A DNA stretch of 64,000 nucleotides. Origin: Leptasterias polaris. Taxonomy: Eukaryota; Echinodermata; Asteroidea; Forcipulatida; Asteriidae. The notes under the pieces were generated by a model. The model was not told where the DNA came from and made no database searches. It saw only the letters and a list, made by a program, of their open reading frames with translations. Below are positions 38,322 through 49,665 of this stretch, in pieces (position 1 is the stretch's first letter; each line of letters begins with the position of its first letter). The DNA lies in NCBI GenBank assembly GCA_037783415.1, contig JAZGTN010000027.1, forward strand, positions 1 to 64,000, in the 5' to 3' direction. A program made the translations under genes and the position numbers.

Positions 38322-38806
38322 ATTACATGTACTCTACAGTGCATGTACAATACATTGTACATCATTGAAAAGAACCCCAGTATCAAGAAACAGGGATGAT
38401 TTTAATTCTGCCCTAAGCAGGCAGGATTGCAGCAGCTATTAAAACCAGGCGGCTATTCAAACTCACTAGGAAACGGTGAACAATAAAGGAGGGGGAAAGA
38501 AGACAAATGACAAGTGCTACAGTAGGAAATGCCTGACAATATTGATGCAGTGAAAGACTAATGTGCCCAATGCTAATATGGAATTGCATGCCAAATGAGA
38601 AAAGTCAGATGAGAGAACAAACAGACAACTGAAGACTATGACTGAGGTGCTGTAATTAAAGACCAGCCTGTGTTCTTGATAGAGTATTGGTGGCGATGAC
38701 AAACTAAGATGAAATGATGAATGATTATTATCATCAAGTTAAATGAAAGCTATGCTAGTAATAGTGCTAGATTTCTGTTTCATAACTTAAGCTAGATATT
38801 ACTTAA

Positions 38807-39023
38807 AGGGACACGTTGCCTTGGATCAAATTTTTGACTCCCATAAATGGCCGACCGTGTTAGTTCGCAAAGTAAAAGGAAAACCACGCAATTTCGAGCC
38901 ATATTTGTGTGGATCATTGTATTCTACTTTTAAAACATCTTTCTAACCATATGCATTTCATAACAAACGGCTACAAACGCTTTTTATTAGACCAACTCGT
39001 CCGATCCAAGGCAACGTGTCCCT
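38807..39023. mobile_element. Kolobok-like MITE, TTAA target, inserted in a palindrome
   Basis: Inverted ends AGGGACACGTTGCCTTGG and CCAAGGCAACGTGTCCCT are perfect. The left flank is TTAA (38803-38806) and the right flank AAAA (39024-39027), a probable decayed TTAA. TTAA targets occur in Kolobok and piggyBac elements, and the A/G-rich start fits the former better. Outside the flanks, TAAGCTAGATATTAC (38788-38802) and GTAATATCTAGCTTA (39028-39042) are exactly complementary. Removing the element and one TTAA leaves a perfect 34-bp palindrome centred on the target. The interior has no coding capacity. I recall this family from sea star sequence. Confidence 0.8.
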
Positions 39024-39042
39024 AAAAGTAATATCTAGCTTA

Positions 39043-39340
39043 TACTGACAATATTGACAACAATATTGTTTGGCTTTGCTACTTCTAATTATGTGAAACA
39101 TTTTAATCATGAAACTTGAGCCAATACCAATGACACAAGACCAATGACACAAGGTTAATAAATAAACAAGTATTAATTTCTATTATTTTTTTTTTAAACA
39201 TCAGAAAAAGCAAATGAATGGAATGAAAGTCATTAGACTGTCCCTTTTTTGGTAGGTAGACAGACTTCCCCCCAAAATGCAGATTATTCAAGTAAAGTTT
39301 GAGGTGATTTGCAGTTTGCACTGTCTGATTCCTTCATGCC
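39043..39340. other. Short noncoding spacer
   Basis: About 300 bases between a Kolobok-like MITE and a hAT-like element. Nothing was recognised. Confidence 0.6.
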
Positions 39341-40624
39341 CAGACATGCCAACCTCTGGGACCACAAAACTGTATTCTGAAACCCCAAAACCTGTATTTT
39401 TACTTAAAAACCTGTATTTTTGAAAAAAAATGCATAAAAGAGTTTAGCCCCCCCAAAAGGGTGTTCTGTCATGTCTGTTTCGGTTTCCCGTGCCACGACC
39501 CTAAACTTTTTATTCGACTTAAAATTAAAAAAATTATCAAAAAAAATAAAAAATAAAATAAATGTCAGACTTTGACCAACCAAACATGTTTTTAACAAAA
39601 TTGACCTAAAAAACCAGAACACATCCACTGATATCTCTGTGATTTTGGTCTCATGATTTTGTGCTCCACGGTCGTCGCGTCGTGTTTCGTGGAAGTACAC
39701 AGCGCGCATGGTGTACAAGACAATGCACAATCTGAAAATTGCGCAAACCTTTACTCGATAGGCAATGGGAGCTGCCGATTCTGCATGGCGCAAACTGCAG
39801 GAAGAGTTTGTCCAATTCATTGTGCAGCTGAACGAGAGTGGACAAGAGAAGTCGCAAGCGGACGATTTGGGGCAACCTTTTAGCCGAAAATTTATATTTT
39901 TTGAAAGATATCTGACACAATCATACCTCCATATTAACAAAAAAACATCTCCTGCGTACCTCCATCCATTCCATATTGTGAGGGATGCTGCTTACAAATT
40001 ACATAACAAAATAACATTATTGATAAATTAATTATTTTCTCCCTTTTTTGGACGCTTTTATGAAGTCCCACTTCGCTGAATATTCTCCTTTAAATGACTG
40101 CTTCCTTTTATTCGACGAGGTCGAAGCCATAATCAGATATTTATATTACAATTTCATGCAGGAGTGCTAAAAAATTCCCCAAAACAACTGACACTGACAG
40201 CTCTCGAAAGGCGAACAATCGTAACCTTTTGCATGCAGTGTTCCGATTGGTTAATACAGGTTTGTTTACATACCATGCACCAATAACTGACGCGCTTACG
40301 AATAATTTGTGATAAACGAGCCTCCGCTGCCTCGTGCCCACAGACAACCTCGCTAACATGGGTAGCGCGTGCGCCGTATCGATATTCTGGGAAAGAAAAT
40401 AATTGCGCAGCGAGATTGTACACCATTGGAAACGAGGTTGTACCACATGGCTTAATAGCGCTAGCATAGTTAGTATAGTATTTCTCGCAGCCGTTTTGGG
40501 GGAATGGAATTATTTTTGCGGTGGAGGTGGTCAAAACCGTATTCTTTTTGCAAAACCTGTACACCCGTATTTTTAACGAAATCCCGTACGAAATACAGGA
40601 AAAACGTACTAGTTGGCATGTCTG
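39341..40624. mobile_element. hAT-like non-autonomous element (CAGACATGCCAAC ends)
   Basis: CAGACATGCCAAC at 39341 faces GTTGGCATGTCTG ending at 40624, a perfect 13-bp inverted repeat. Inside, both ends carry the same motif in inverse orientation: CCTGTATTTTT repeated near the left end and AAATACAGGAAAAACG near the right. Ends starting CAG with subterminal repeats are a hAT habit. The expected 8-bp duplication is not visible (TTCATGCC left, CATCACGG right), so either it decayed or the assignment is wrong. Frames inside (39404-39940 minus, 178 codons; 39765-40031 plus; 40154-40630 minus) show no hAT transposase motif, and some overlap the ends. The interior at about 39650-40470 is richer in GC than the flanks and may be captured sequence. 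Confidence 0.65.
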
Positions 40625-41869
40625 CATCACGGTTCAGAACAATTTACTTTCAGTAAAGGGCCTGATAGAGAGCCATCAAACTATTTCTTTTTCAATTGGA
40701 CTAAGTGCTGACAGATTGCAGTATGTTTGAACCACAACCAGGCATGATATTTTCCCTTTTTTTAAAAATCTGGTTGTAGTTTTTTTTTTTTTCATCTTAA
40801 AATCATCACTAGAACAGAATTTAAAGATGTTAGTTTAATCCCACCCGAGTGATTTTTTTCCCAGAACTCGGGTAAGTACCGAGCATACAGTGCTTAACAC
40901 ACATCGGTGGAAGGGTCAAAACCAAATTATAGAATAGAATTTGTATTAAAATGGCCGGAAAAGTATAACACCACGCCTAGGTAGGTCAGTCCATGTCTTC
41001 AACAAAATGTTCCTACTTTTTCCAAGAGCCAAATGTCATGCCTTGATTGAACACTGCTGCTCAACAGATAGATCTGCACAAAATTATGACATTCCTTTTC
41101 TTTTCCTTTCCAGGACCTAATTTTATGAAGCTGCTTAAGCAGAAAATAACGCTTAAAAAACTTTTTGGTCAAGAAAAAAAACAACATCAAAAGAATCAGT
41201 CACAAGCAGTACACATAGGATGTATTTTAGTGGGTAATCCTTTTCGGGTATGTGGTGAGCAAACTTTTTTGTGACAAACTGCTTTTTGTTCTTCAGCAGC
41301 TGCTAGAAAGTAAGCCATTAGCTAAGACTCCAAAAATCAACTTATTCTTTCAGACAAAATCTCAAATCCCATACAAAATGAAAATGTGCAATAATGGTAG
41401 TATATGTATTCAAAGTAGTCTTTCCACTGTGTGTGTTTTGGACTGCAAACCAAACTAAACTGGCTCAGCTTCAAATTTCCCCCGGTTACTCTTTTACGTT
41501 TTTCTCATGTTGGAAGTTGATACATCGTGGAAGTCTCCAACTGCTGTGTATTTTCGGAGTACCCTGATTACGGCCAAATTGGCAAAGATGAATCATTAGG
41601 GCACGATACCCGACACGCAAGTACACAACCCTAAGTGGTCGGCTTGTAGAGACAGGGCAAATATTTTCTTAACTGAATCAAACATGGAGTGCCAGCAAGA
41701 AGTAAACTGCCCATTCCACGCTGATGGATATCACCCCTTTTCACAGGAAGTTCAATAATTTACCAAAATGTTTAAAGCGTTCCTTTTTTTTATGTTAAAT
41801 ATAAACTTCATTTAATAACTGAGACAGGTAGGTTCATGCATGGAACAGGGATAATATTAACAACAAATT
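40625..41869. other. Noncoding stretch with one decayed repeat end
   Basis: At 41111-41160, CCAGGACCTAATTTTATGAAG followed by CTGCTTAAGCAG resembles the end of the foldback family seen at 11625-11783. No exon was recognised. Confidence 0.45.
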
Positions 41870-42208
41870 CAGAAGTTGTAATAAATGTGTATTCCTCAAT
41901 CAAGCTTGAGCAATGCCATTAAAACAGAAGTTGTAATAAATGTGTATTCCTCAATCAAGCTTGAGCAATGCCATTAAAACAGAAGTTGTAATAAATGTGT
42001 ATTCCTCAATCAAGCTTGAGCAATGCCATTAAAACAGAAGTTGTAATAAATGTGTATTCCTCAATCAAGCTTGAGCAATGCCATTAAAACAGAAGTTGTA
42101 ATAAATGTGTATTCCTCAATCAAGCTTGAGCAATGCCATTAAAACAGAAGTTGTAATAAATGTGTATTCCTCAATCAAGCATCAAGCTTGAGCTGCCATT
42201 AAAACAGA
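41870..42208 (+). repeat. 55-bp minisatellite, six units
   Basis: CAGAAGTTGTAATAAATG starts at 41870, 41925, 41980, 42035, 42090 and 42145, an exact 55-bp period. The first five units look identical. The sixth carries a duplicated ATCAAGC and lacks a few bases before GCCATTAAAAC. Each unit contains the palindrome TCAAGCTTGA. The near identity means recent expansion, or an assembly that joined identical units. Units abut directly with no unique spacers. Confidence 0.95.
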
Positions 42209-42366
42209 TCACAATTTTACTTTAAGAAAAGGAAAAAATAAGAATGACAACCTTTAAAATGCTTTTAATTAAACAAGTTTGCTGTTTTGTTCGAAAAGAA
42301 AATACTAATTTATTCAATAATATCTATATAAACAAAAAATGTACTTTGTCATTTTTCAAGTCAATT

Positions 42367-42534
42367 CAATAGATCGATCCATTAAGCCCCGCCTCCTTAC
42401 GAGTTGACCAATCACAGCCGAGAAACCCGATCACCATTAGTGCAAAGATTACCAAACGGCTCAAATGGTGATCAGATTTTGCGGTTGTGATTGGTCAATG
42501 AGAAATGGGCGTGGCTTAATGGATCGGTGTATTG
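42367..42534. mobile_element. Foldback element of about 168 bp containing CCAAT motifs
   Basis: CAATAGATCGATCCATTAAGCC on the left faces GGCTTAATGGATCGGTGTATTG on the right. Further in, GACCAATCACAGCCG faces CGGTTGTGATTGGTC, and TGATCACCATT near the loop faces AATGGTGATCA. Arms are about 75 bp with a few mismatches. No target duplication is clear. It is probably a MITE with no coding capacity. Confidence 0.75.
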
Positions 42535-43790
42535 ATAGAGTGGGTGAGGGTTGGTAACTTTTTTAAAAGCATAATTAGTGTCATTGTTATTTGCGCCCGT
42601 TTTCTTCAGTTATTAGAGTTCTCTCAAATGGAAAAGGACGAATCAATAACATTCTGAAATAGAAAAAGGTTTGAAATAGCTAAAGCAGCTGTGCAGTTCA
42701 TCTGATGGAACAATAGTAAACCGCAACAATAAGAGTGTTCTTTGACGACCTTCCTAGGACCACATTTAACACCTCAATTAAAATATTTGAGGACAACAAT
42801 ACTAATAACAATACCAGAGTTTGGAAATTTGTTGAAATTTCAATTTAATAAGACACATTGCCAACTGATTAAAAAAATAAAATTTAAACAAAATATTAAA
42901 AGGGTAGTATCAACACAACTGTCTGAGTGTAGCTGACACACTATGCACACAATACCATAACATGGTCAATGCATAATGCATACCCAACAAATTCATCAAC
43001 ACACAAATGCCAAATCTCTAACACTACAGACCCAGCACACTTTGCTTTGCTTTGCTTTCCAAGGTTTGTCAACCACAACAAAACACCCATTCACACTCAA
43101 AAAGAAACACCCACAACAGCAGCCAAAGTGGAAAATGTGTCAAAAAAGACCAGTCAGGATACAAAGGCTGTTTCAAACTCCAATGGACCCTGCATTCATG
43201 TTGGCAATTAATCACAAAGGCCTTAATGATGAATCTTAAATTCTTACATTTGACATGGCTTCTGTTAAAGACATCCATGTTCTTGAACCAAGTAGGAAGC
43301 TTAAGTACATACAGTCATCTGTTGTTTTATTAGTCCATTTGTTTGCTTCCCCTGCTAAGGTAAACACAATGCAATTTACTGCACCATTAATACTCTATAT
43401 TTTGAAAGACAAAGTTCATATTTCTCTGATATGCACACCTTGTTGTTGGGAACCGCTCAGAGTTCAATGCATTAGTCTAGTTCCTGAACAACCCTGATAT
43501 GCTTTCAATTGTTTGTAGACTTGGATTGTTTTTGATGGATGTTACCACTTACCTGCCCACTGTTGATTTTTACTATCAAACCCCTAAATTGAATTGTATT
43601 CTCAGAGATATAATATTGATATTCACTTTGAAATTAAATAATTAATAGTAAGAATTATGTAGGAAAATAAATGTCTTGTCAATTGTGCGTGTGATGTAAC
43701 TGCAACAGAAACATGAATTGCAGATGTGTTTTTAAATTAACCGTTTGTGCAAGATCCATTTGGATCATAAAAAGTGGTAAATAAATAACA

Positions 43791-43791
<1 letters not shown>

Positions 43792-43828
<37 letters not shown>
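43792..43828 (+). repeat. (TCAA)n microsatellite, about nine units
   Basis: Uninterrupted TCAA tetramers follow AAAGTGGTAAATAAATAAC. Sequence like this often marks the tail of a retroposon, but no body is recognisable upstream. Confidence 0.85.
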
Positions 43829-43829
<1 letters not shown>

Positions 43830-46317
43830 CAAATTTTAAAAGGCGAAGTAGAATAAATTTTGTCTTAACCAAGAAATAAAATAGCTAACAGGTATGTAAG
43901 TGGTGAAATAAAGAACACAATTAGTTTGACTTAGATTCCCCCCTTTCCTTTTGAATTGCAGATCAGCTACATGGCAGGGTTCATTTTAGTTCAATATAAC
44001 ATCAAGGTTAGATCCTCTGTCACTTTCCGTTATTTGGATATCACCAGAGTCACATGGGACAGAATATTCATGTCATCTTCATAGATTTGCCAAACCCCTC
44101 TCTTTTTATCTCCATTTTTGTAAATCCTGCATTAGAAACTGGTTACCGGGCACTGCCAAGATCAAATGTCCACTCCGCCTTTCAAATATTAAAATACTAA
44201 AATATTAAATACAGGCAAACAAAAGAGAGACCAGGGATTCCTAAGAAAAGAGGAGGGAATAACATCCCCAGGGGTTGAAACTGAAACCCCTGTCACATTA
44301 ATCTGATTTAAGGGGGGAAAACCTGTAATACTGGCTTGAAATGTGATGTTGGTATCTCTGACTTGGCAACATGATCTGTGGTATACAATGGGATGGAATT
44401 CATGCAGCATCACTACCCCTTTGATTCCATTGAGAATATCCCTAGCCTTAATGAATCATTCCACTGTTTTGGGATGGGGTCTTGTATTCCCTTGGCCTCA
44501 CAGCCCAACCCCACTCATCCCATCCAGCTATTCCAGTCAGCATATAGCTTCTCCCAGGGGGTAATCCTGTCCTGTTTTCATCTGCAGTTTTAAGGTTGCC
44601 TGTAACAAAGCAGCTGAAAATGAGCTGGACGATGACAACTTGAAATGAAACCCCAGCACAGATGGTATCAAGATGTGTTTGCCTTTTAAGGTGGATGTAC
44701 AACTTGCTCTAATTAATTATTTACAATACAAAATACAAGGAATTTGTCAACTAATTGCCTTGGACAGTGATGAACAGAGCGCGATATTACCCCGACAGAG
44801 ACAGAAACAATCGCAACAAGAAAAGTCCGAGTACAAATGATTTCTCTCCAGATCACTCACACACTGCAATATTAGAAATTCGGCATCACAATACAGAGCA
44901 CCACTTTCACAAATCGATAAGAGTATCACCAAATACTCTACGTTTTCAAAAGAGCAAACCTCATAAGCATGACCCCCCAAAAGTCATGTGCAAAAGTAAG
45001 AGAAGTGTGGAATAATATGAGTCAACAGGTTCGAGCACCACGGTAACAATAGCCATTACAGAGCCTGGTTACGGACACACAAAACGTGGAGTCAAAAAAA
45101 CGTGACAAAATTAAATTCAGTGCTGGAAATTCTAGAGGGTTTGGGACAAATGATACAGTGGCACACACAATGGGAACAAACCACAAAGGGACAGAGGGGA
45201 GATGTTGAACAAAATGCCGCCAAACCGCAATTTAGAACGGATCGGATCCAGCGTGTGCGGGATTGGATTACAGTTTGAGATTCTGGCATTGAATATACAA
45301 GGGCCCAGACACAACAAGCCCCGGGCCCATAAGTCAAAAGGTTGAAGAATAAACAATGCTGGAAAGTCACTGTCTCAGGTAAACAACATTTATGAATGGT
45401 AAACAAATTAACAGCAATTGTAGAATAGTCACAAGGGAAACAAAGACTTGGATTGCAGCATTTTCATAATAAAATAAAAAAAAATTATTGATGTTTTCTT
45501 GGAATGGCAAAGAGACAGCAGGAATTTTCTTGTCTATCTGATTTTAAAAGGCTTCTTTCAAACAGAGATGGTTTTTAACAAAATGAAGTGTTACTTCTAA
45601 AACTGAAAAATGTGTAACGCTGCTAGAAATTGGTAGGTTTAACAACTTCCAATCATCCTTCTTAATAGGAATCATTAGTCCCTATTAAATGTGTTATTAA
45701 TAAAGAGAATTTAAAATTTCTTAATTGAGTACTACCACTGCCAGTAACAACACAATACATTCACCTCAATAAACCAATGATTTAGAAAGAGTGACCAAAA
45801 TGTCATCTTGTTTTAGACACATGACTCAATCTAGCCTTCTCCACTCTCGCCAATGTCATCGGGTGACAACCCAGCTAGATGTGCATTCCGTGGGAGTTAG
45901 TCACAAGAGCACGTCCATCCCTTTGTTTCATGTGTTTCTGGAGTGGTGGCCGACCTGATATGAAGATGCTAGGGTAATGAGAATTGAAGAGTACCGAGAT
46001 CCAAAACCGGTAACTCTAGACATCACCAGGTATACATGAGGATAAAATGGCTTCCATTCAACTACTCCGGAGTTAGATTTCACTTCTCCCCTTTTACCTG
46101 GACACAGGTGAGTAGGAACCAGCCAGGGCACATGGCAGGCAATTTTAAAGCTTCCTTAAAATTGGTCTTGATTAATGTTGAGCTGCCACTCCAAGAGCGA
46201 TTTGTTTCCTACATAATGCCACCACTATCTTGGCTTGTAGAGCTCTGGCTTAAAAGGTCAGTAACCAGTGCATGCTGGTCTCCCATGTCACATCACCTAT
46301 GCATTGTTGGGTATCCT

Positions 46318-46339
46318 TGGTTAAACCATGGTTTAACCA
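46318..46339. repeat. Perfect 22-bp palindrome centred on CCATGG
   Basis: GGTTAAACCATGGTTTAACC and one further base pair outside it are exactly self-complementary. It contains two inverted GGTTAAACC/GGTTTAACC half-sites. No element ends were found around it. Confidence 0.9.
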
Positions 46340-47877
46340 TAAACCGAAGTTTCTCATGTTTCTGAGAATTTTGTCTGCAACCCAAATAAGGATAGATGGA
46401 GACATAGGGCCTTTGTAAAAATAAAAGATAATTAATACAGGTGGAATAATAAAATTAAATTTATCGTTCTTTTACACTACATTAGATTGCATGATATCAA
46501 GTATGGATGAATTTTGAATCAAATTCCTAAATTTGAATTAAACTTGAAAAATTATAGTTTGGTCAAAAGTATCGGATTTTGGGTTATTCTTGCTAAAAGA
46601 CCTTGTGACATTAGATACTGTCATTATGAGATTAACACCCATACAGTGACTGGACTAACTTGCTTGAAAGCCTTTTACAGATTTAACAAATCTGAATATA
46701 TACTATAGTTACTTTAGCAACTCTTTACAAACCTATAATAACTGCACGTTTGTGCTTTTAGCTTTCACGCTGTACATAGCTACAGGGGAAGCAGCAGTTC
46801 CCTTCCATCAACTTGTCAACGTGTGAATACACTTTTCACCTTAATTTAGAGAGAGGTTCATTCATTGCCGAGTCATAAAACAGGTCGTTTCTTCAAAGAG
46901 ACGCACGTTTTCTTTAATGAACGTCCAAGCTGCTATGTAACCGTGGAGCTAAAGTCAAGAGCTTTTCATACAGATGAGCCTGGCATATTATGAGCATCAA
47001 GGGTGATCGTATACACTGATGAGCACAGATGGAACGATAACAAAAAACTCAAATTCTTTGTTCTTAAACCAGATTTATTGTTGGGTTACTAGGCAACTGT
47101 GGAAGTCAAAAAACAAATGAAATTCTCCCCATATATACTGGACAATATTATGAGTCATTTTGTAATCAGACCCCTAGTGTAGAATTTCCAGTCTTTATAA
47201 ATTCATTGAAACCTCAAACGGATCAATTTTAATGCTCTGGATTAGGTGAAGCAAAACAAAATCTATCTGTAAATAATAAATAGCTAAGTCGGTTCCTTTC
47301 TTTAGGTCGTGTCAACTGAACGAACGTTTCCTGTAAATGAGACTTTTTTGCTATCTGTCGAAGTTTCTCAAATTTCAGACAGATTGTGCGAAACAGAAAT
47401 GAGCTGTCAGATTCCCATTTGGACTAATCTGTGATGGGTATTTTTCTGTGGTGTTCTGTGACACTATTTAGGAAGGAAATGTACATCTAGTGGCTGACAA
47501 TTACACCTCGTTTAATTTTTCTTCCTTCCGGTGTCCAGTTTTATTGCTCATATTGCTTGAGAAAATAAATGAAACTAAATACATTATAAATCACATTGAA
47601 GAACATATAATTTCTGAAATAATTACATCTTGGAAGCACACGTAACAACAATCAATAATCACTTCAAATTTCCAGTGCTTTGCTCCTTCAATACATCCAG
47701 AAATAGATCATTGTTGCTCTTTTGTGAATTAAATCTCTAGCTGCAATAGGGTCACATAAACATTGTAAAACCAATTAATCAACAAGAATTGGAAATAGGC
47801 AAGTATTTTATAATAATGAGATGAACATAACAGCAGTTAATATCAGGTGTAGAAAATTACATTTTATTGATTACATT

Positions 47878-47890
47878 GGGGGGGGGGGGG
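47878..47890 (+). repeat. Poly-G homopolymer, 13 G
   Basis: Uninterrupted G run. Confidence 0.9.
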
Positions 47891-48621
47891 TTCCAAGGTA
47901 AAGATACAGTATATTTTATGCTAAGTGACGCATGCCCCAATTTTACACCTCGTCTATATTGCCAATCCATCTACGTCTACACCATATAACAACCAGAAAC
48001 CATCAATCCATTCTTCATGCCCTAATAATGTAGTCTTATGAACAATGGTCTACCATCTGACAAAGAACCCCATTTTTCCCAGACTCTGACCTTGAATTCC
48101 CTTTTTTTCTCCTTTCTTTTTTTTTTCTCCCCAAAACACGAACCCATTCTGTCTTGGTGCAATTTTGTGCCAGAGCTAGCAGCTGGCCTTAGCAACTGAT
48201 CATACGGTTCGGTTGCTATTTTGTTTCCAACTGCCATCTTGTGTTTGATATTACCTGGGTTGTGTCGGTTGTGGGCGGAGCCTATGGCATGTGCAATACT
48301 GCCACTTCAATGAGCTTCGTTACATTTCACAAAGAAATTAGACGCCAACATAATCGGTTTTTATTAAGGATGCTGTTTTTGTGGCGTGCTCACACCAGAG
48401 TGAGAAAAATCTGTGTTGCATGCACACGGCAAACTTAAATATCACATGTCCTCATTAAGCCTCACACATTCTTTCAAATATCACTCATGTTGCTGGAGAA
48501 ACTTTGGATAATAATACTAATTTTCATCTCTAGTTTTCAACTTAGTTTTCATTGTATGTTATTTCCCTGGTTCGCCTGGATTGTTCTTATGTTAACATCT
48601 TGCTTAATTTGATTGGTCTCA

Positions 48622-48680
48622 GATTGTAAAGCTCCTTGAGGCTGTCACATAAGGCCCTTTACAACTCCCATTATCATTAA
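48622..48680 (+). mobile_element. Probable decayed L2/CR1 3' tail
   Basis: ATTGTAAAGCTCCTTGAGG, then about 20 bases, then GGCCCTTTACAACTCCCATTATCATTA follows the L2 tail pattern (GTAAAGCGCCTTGAG ... GCGCTATACAAATGCCATTATTATTA) with several substitutions. No coding body is nearby. Confidence 0.4.
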
Positions 48681-49569
48681 AAGACAGTTTCAGATAATTC
48701 ACATACACAACATTGTATCTGATGGAGTAATGATGAAAATTGCAAAAGGAAATGTATGGTTTAGTTTGATGTGAGATTTAAATTTAAGGGTTGTGCTAAA
48801 GATAGGTCATCAAATTTTGTCATAAATAGTTCATTAAAAGGCCCCAGCATTTCATAATGCAGATCATACCCTTCCCCTATCATACCACATTAGCTTTCTA
48901 TTGGATTATTTTATAACATTTCCTGTTAAGTAATGACATGACCTTCTCAATAACTCAAACTTGTGTTGATAGCTATCAAAATAACGTGAAGCTAATTGCC
49001 TGGATTACTGTCAAATGTAATGATGTGTTAACATCATCAAAAGAAAGCTTGACATGTAAATGAAAACAATTTCAACAGGCACTTCATCAATAATTTGATT
49101 TATCTTATGATTACAAAATGAGATAAGAACTTAGGAACCATTCTGGTTACATCTGATACAATGATGTACTTTATGTCTAGGAAAAGCTGTGGTATTTGTT
49201 TTATACATTATTAACCGGATTTTAAATATTCATACAAAATGTTATCAATCGTCAAGGTTTGTGTGCCTGCCTGTGTGTGTGTCAGTGTGTATGCTAGGGG
49301 CCATTCACCTTCCTTTCTGAGTCTACTGTGACACTCCCGGCAGCCACGAATGTCCGATGGACCGTGGAACAATATGACACGCTCGCTGGCCAATGCCCCC
49401 ATATAAAAAAAAAGGATAGATTTTTCATTTACATTTAACTGAACATTATACGGGGTCTGAATATTTTGTTTTACTCCGCATTGTCCTTTTAGTGGACAGA
49501 TTCGTATGAACGAAAGCGCTCGCTTGGTTTTTGTTTGATGTCATTTCTTCAACAATAATTGAAAAATGA

Positions 49570-49665
49570 GTTTTAATTAGTAATTAATATAAAAGGCGCC
49601 ATGAAAACTAAAGTAATTACCTCCTAATTGTCAAGGTTAATTAATAATTTTAAAGGATGAGTAAT
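49570..49665. promoter_or_regulatory. AT-rich cluster of homeodomain-type TAATT cores, candidate enhancer
   Basis: Within about 95 bases are TTAATTAG, TAATTAAT, GTAATTAC, CTAATTG and TTAATTAATAATT. Such density is typical of developmental enhancers bound by homeodomain proteins, but it can also arise in AT-rich DNA by chance. Confidence 0.3.

Larger units (their letters stand above)
34610..38787. other. Mostly noncoding stretch with a GC-richer patch at about 34650-35800
   Basis: The patch contains a repeated TCCGGA(A/T)TTTGGGCAAG motif near 34738-34789, several short open frames on both strands (35104-35322 plus, 35188-35526 minus) without domains, and GGAGCGC motifs with a 16-bp palindrome at 35780-35795. 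A first exon cannot be excluded but is not supported. The remainder shows nothing recognisable apart from a (GT)n tract at about 38295-38320. Confidence 0.45.

Noticed and set aside
39404..39940. 178-codon minus-strand frame within the hAT-like element
   Set aside because: Lacks hAT transposase motifs and reads through the A-rich subterminal sequence. Likely accidental.
41870..42208. CRISPR-like array
   Set aside because: Units of 55 bp abut with no unique spacers and the host is an animal. It is a minisatellite.
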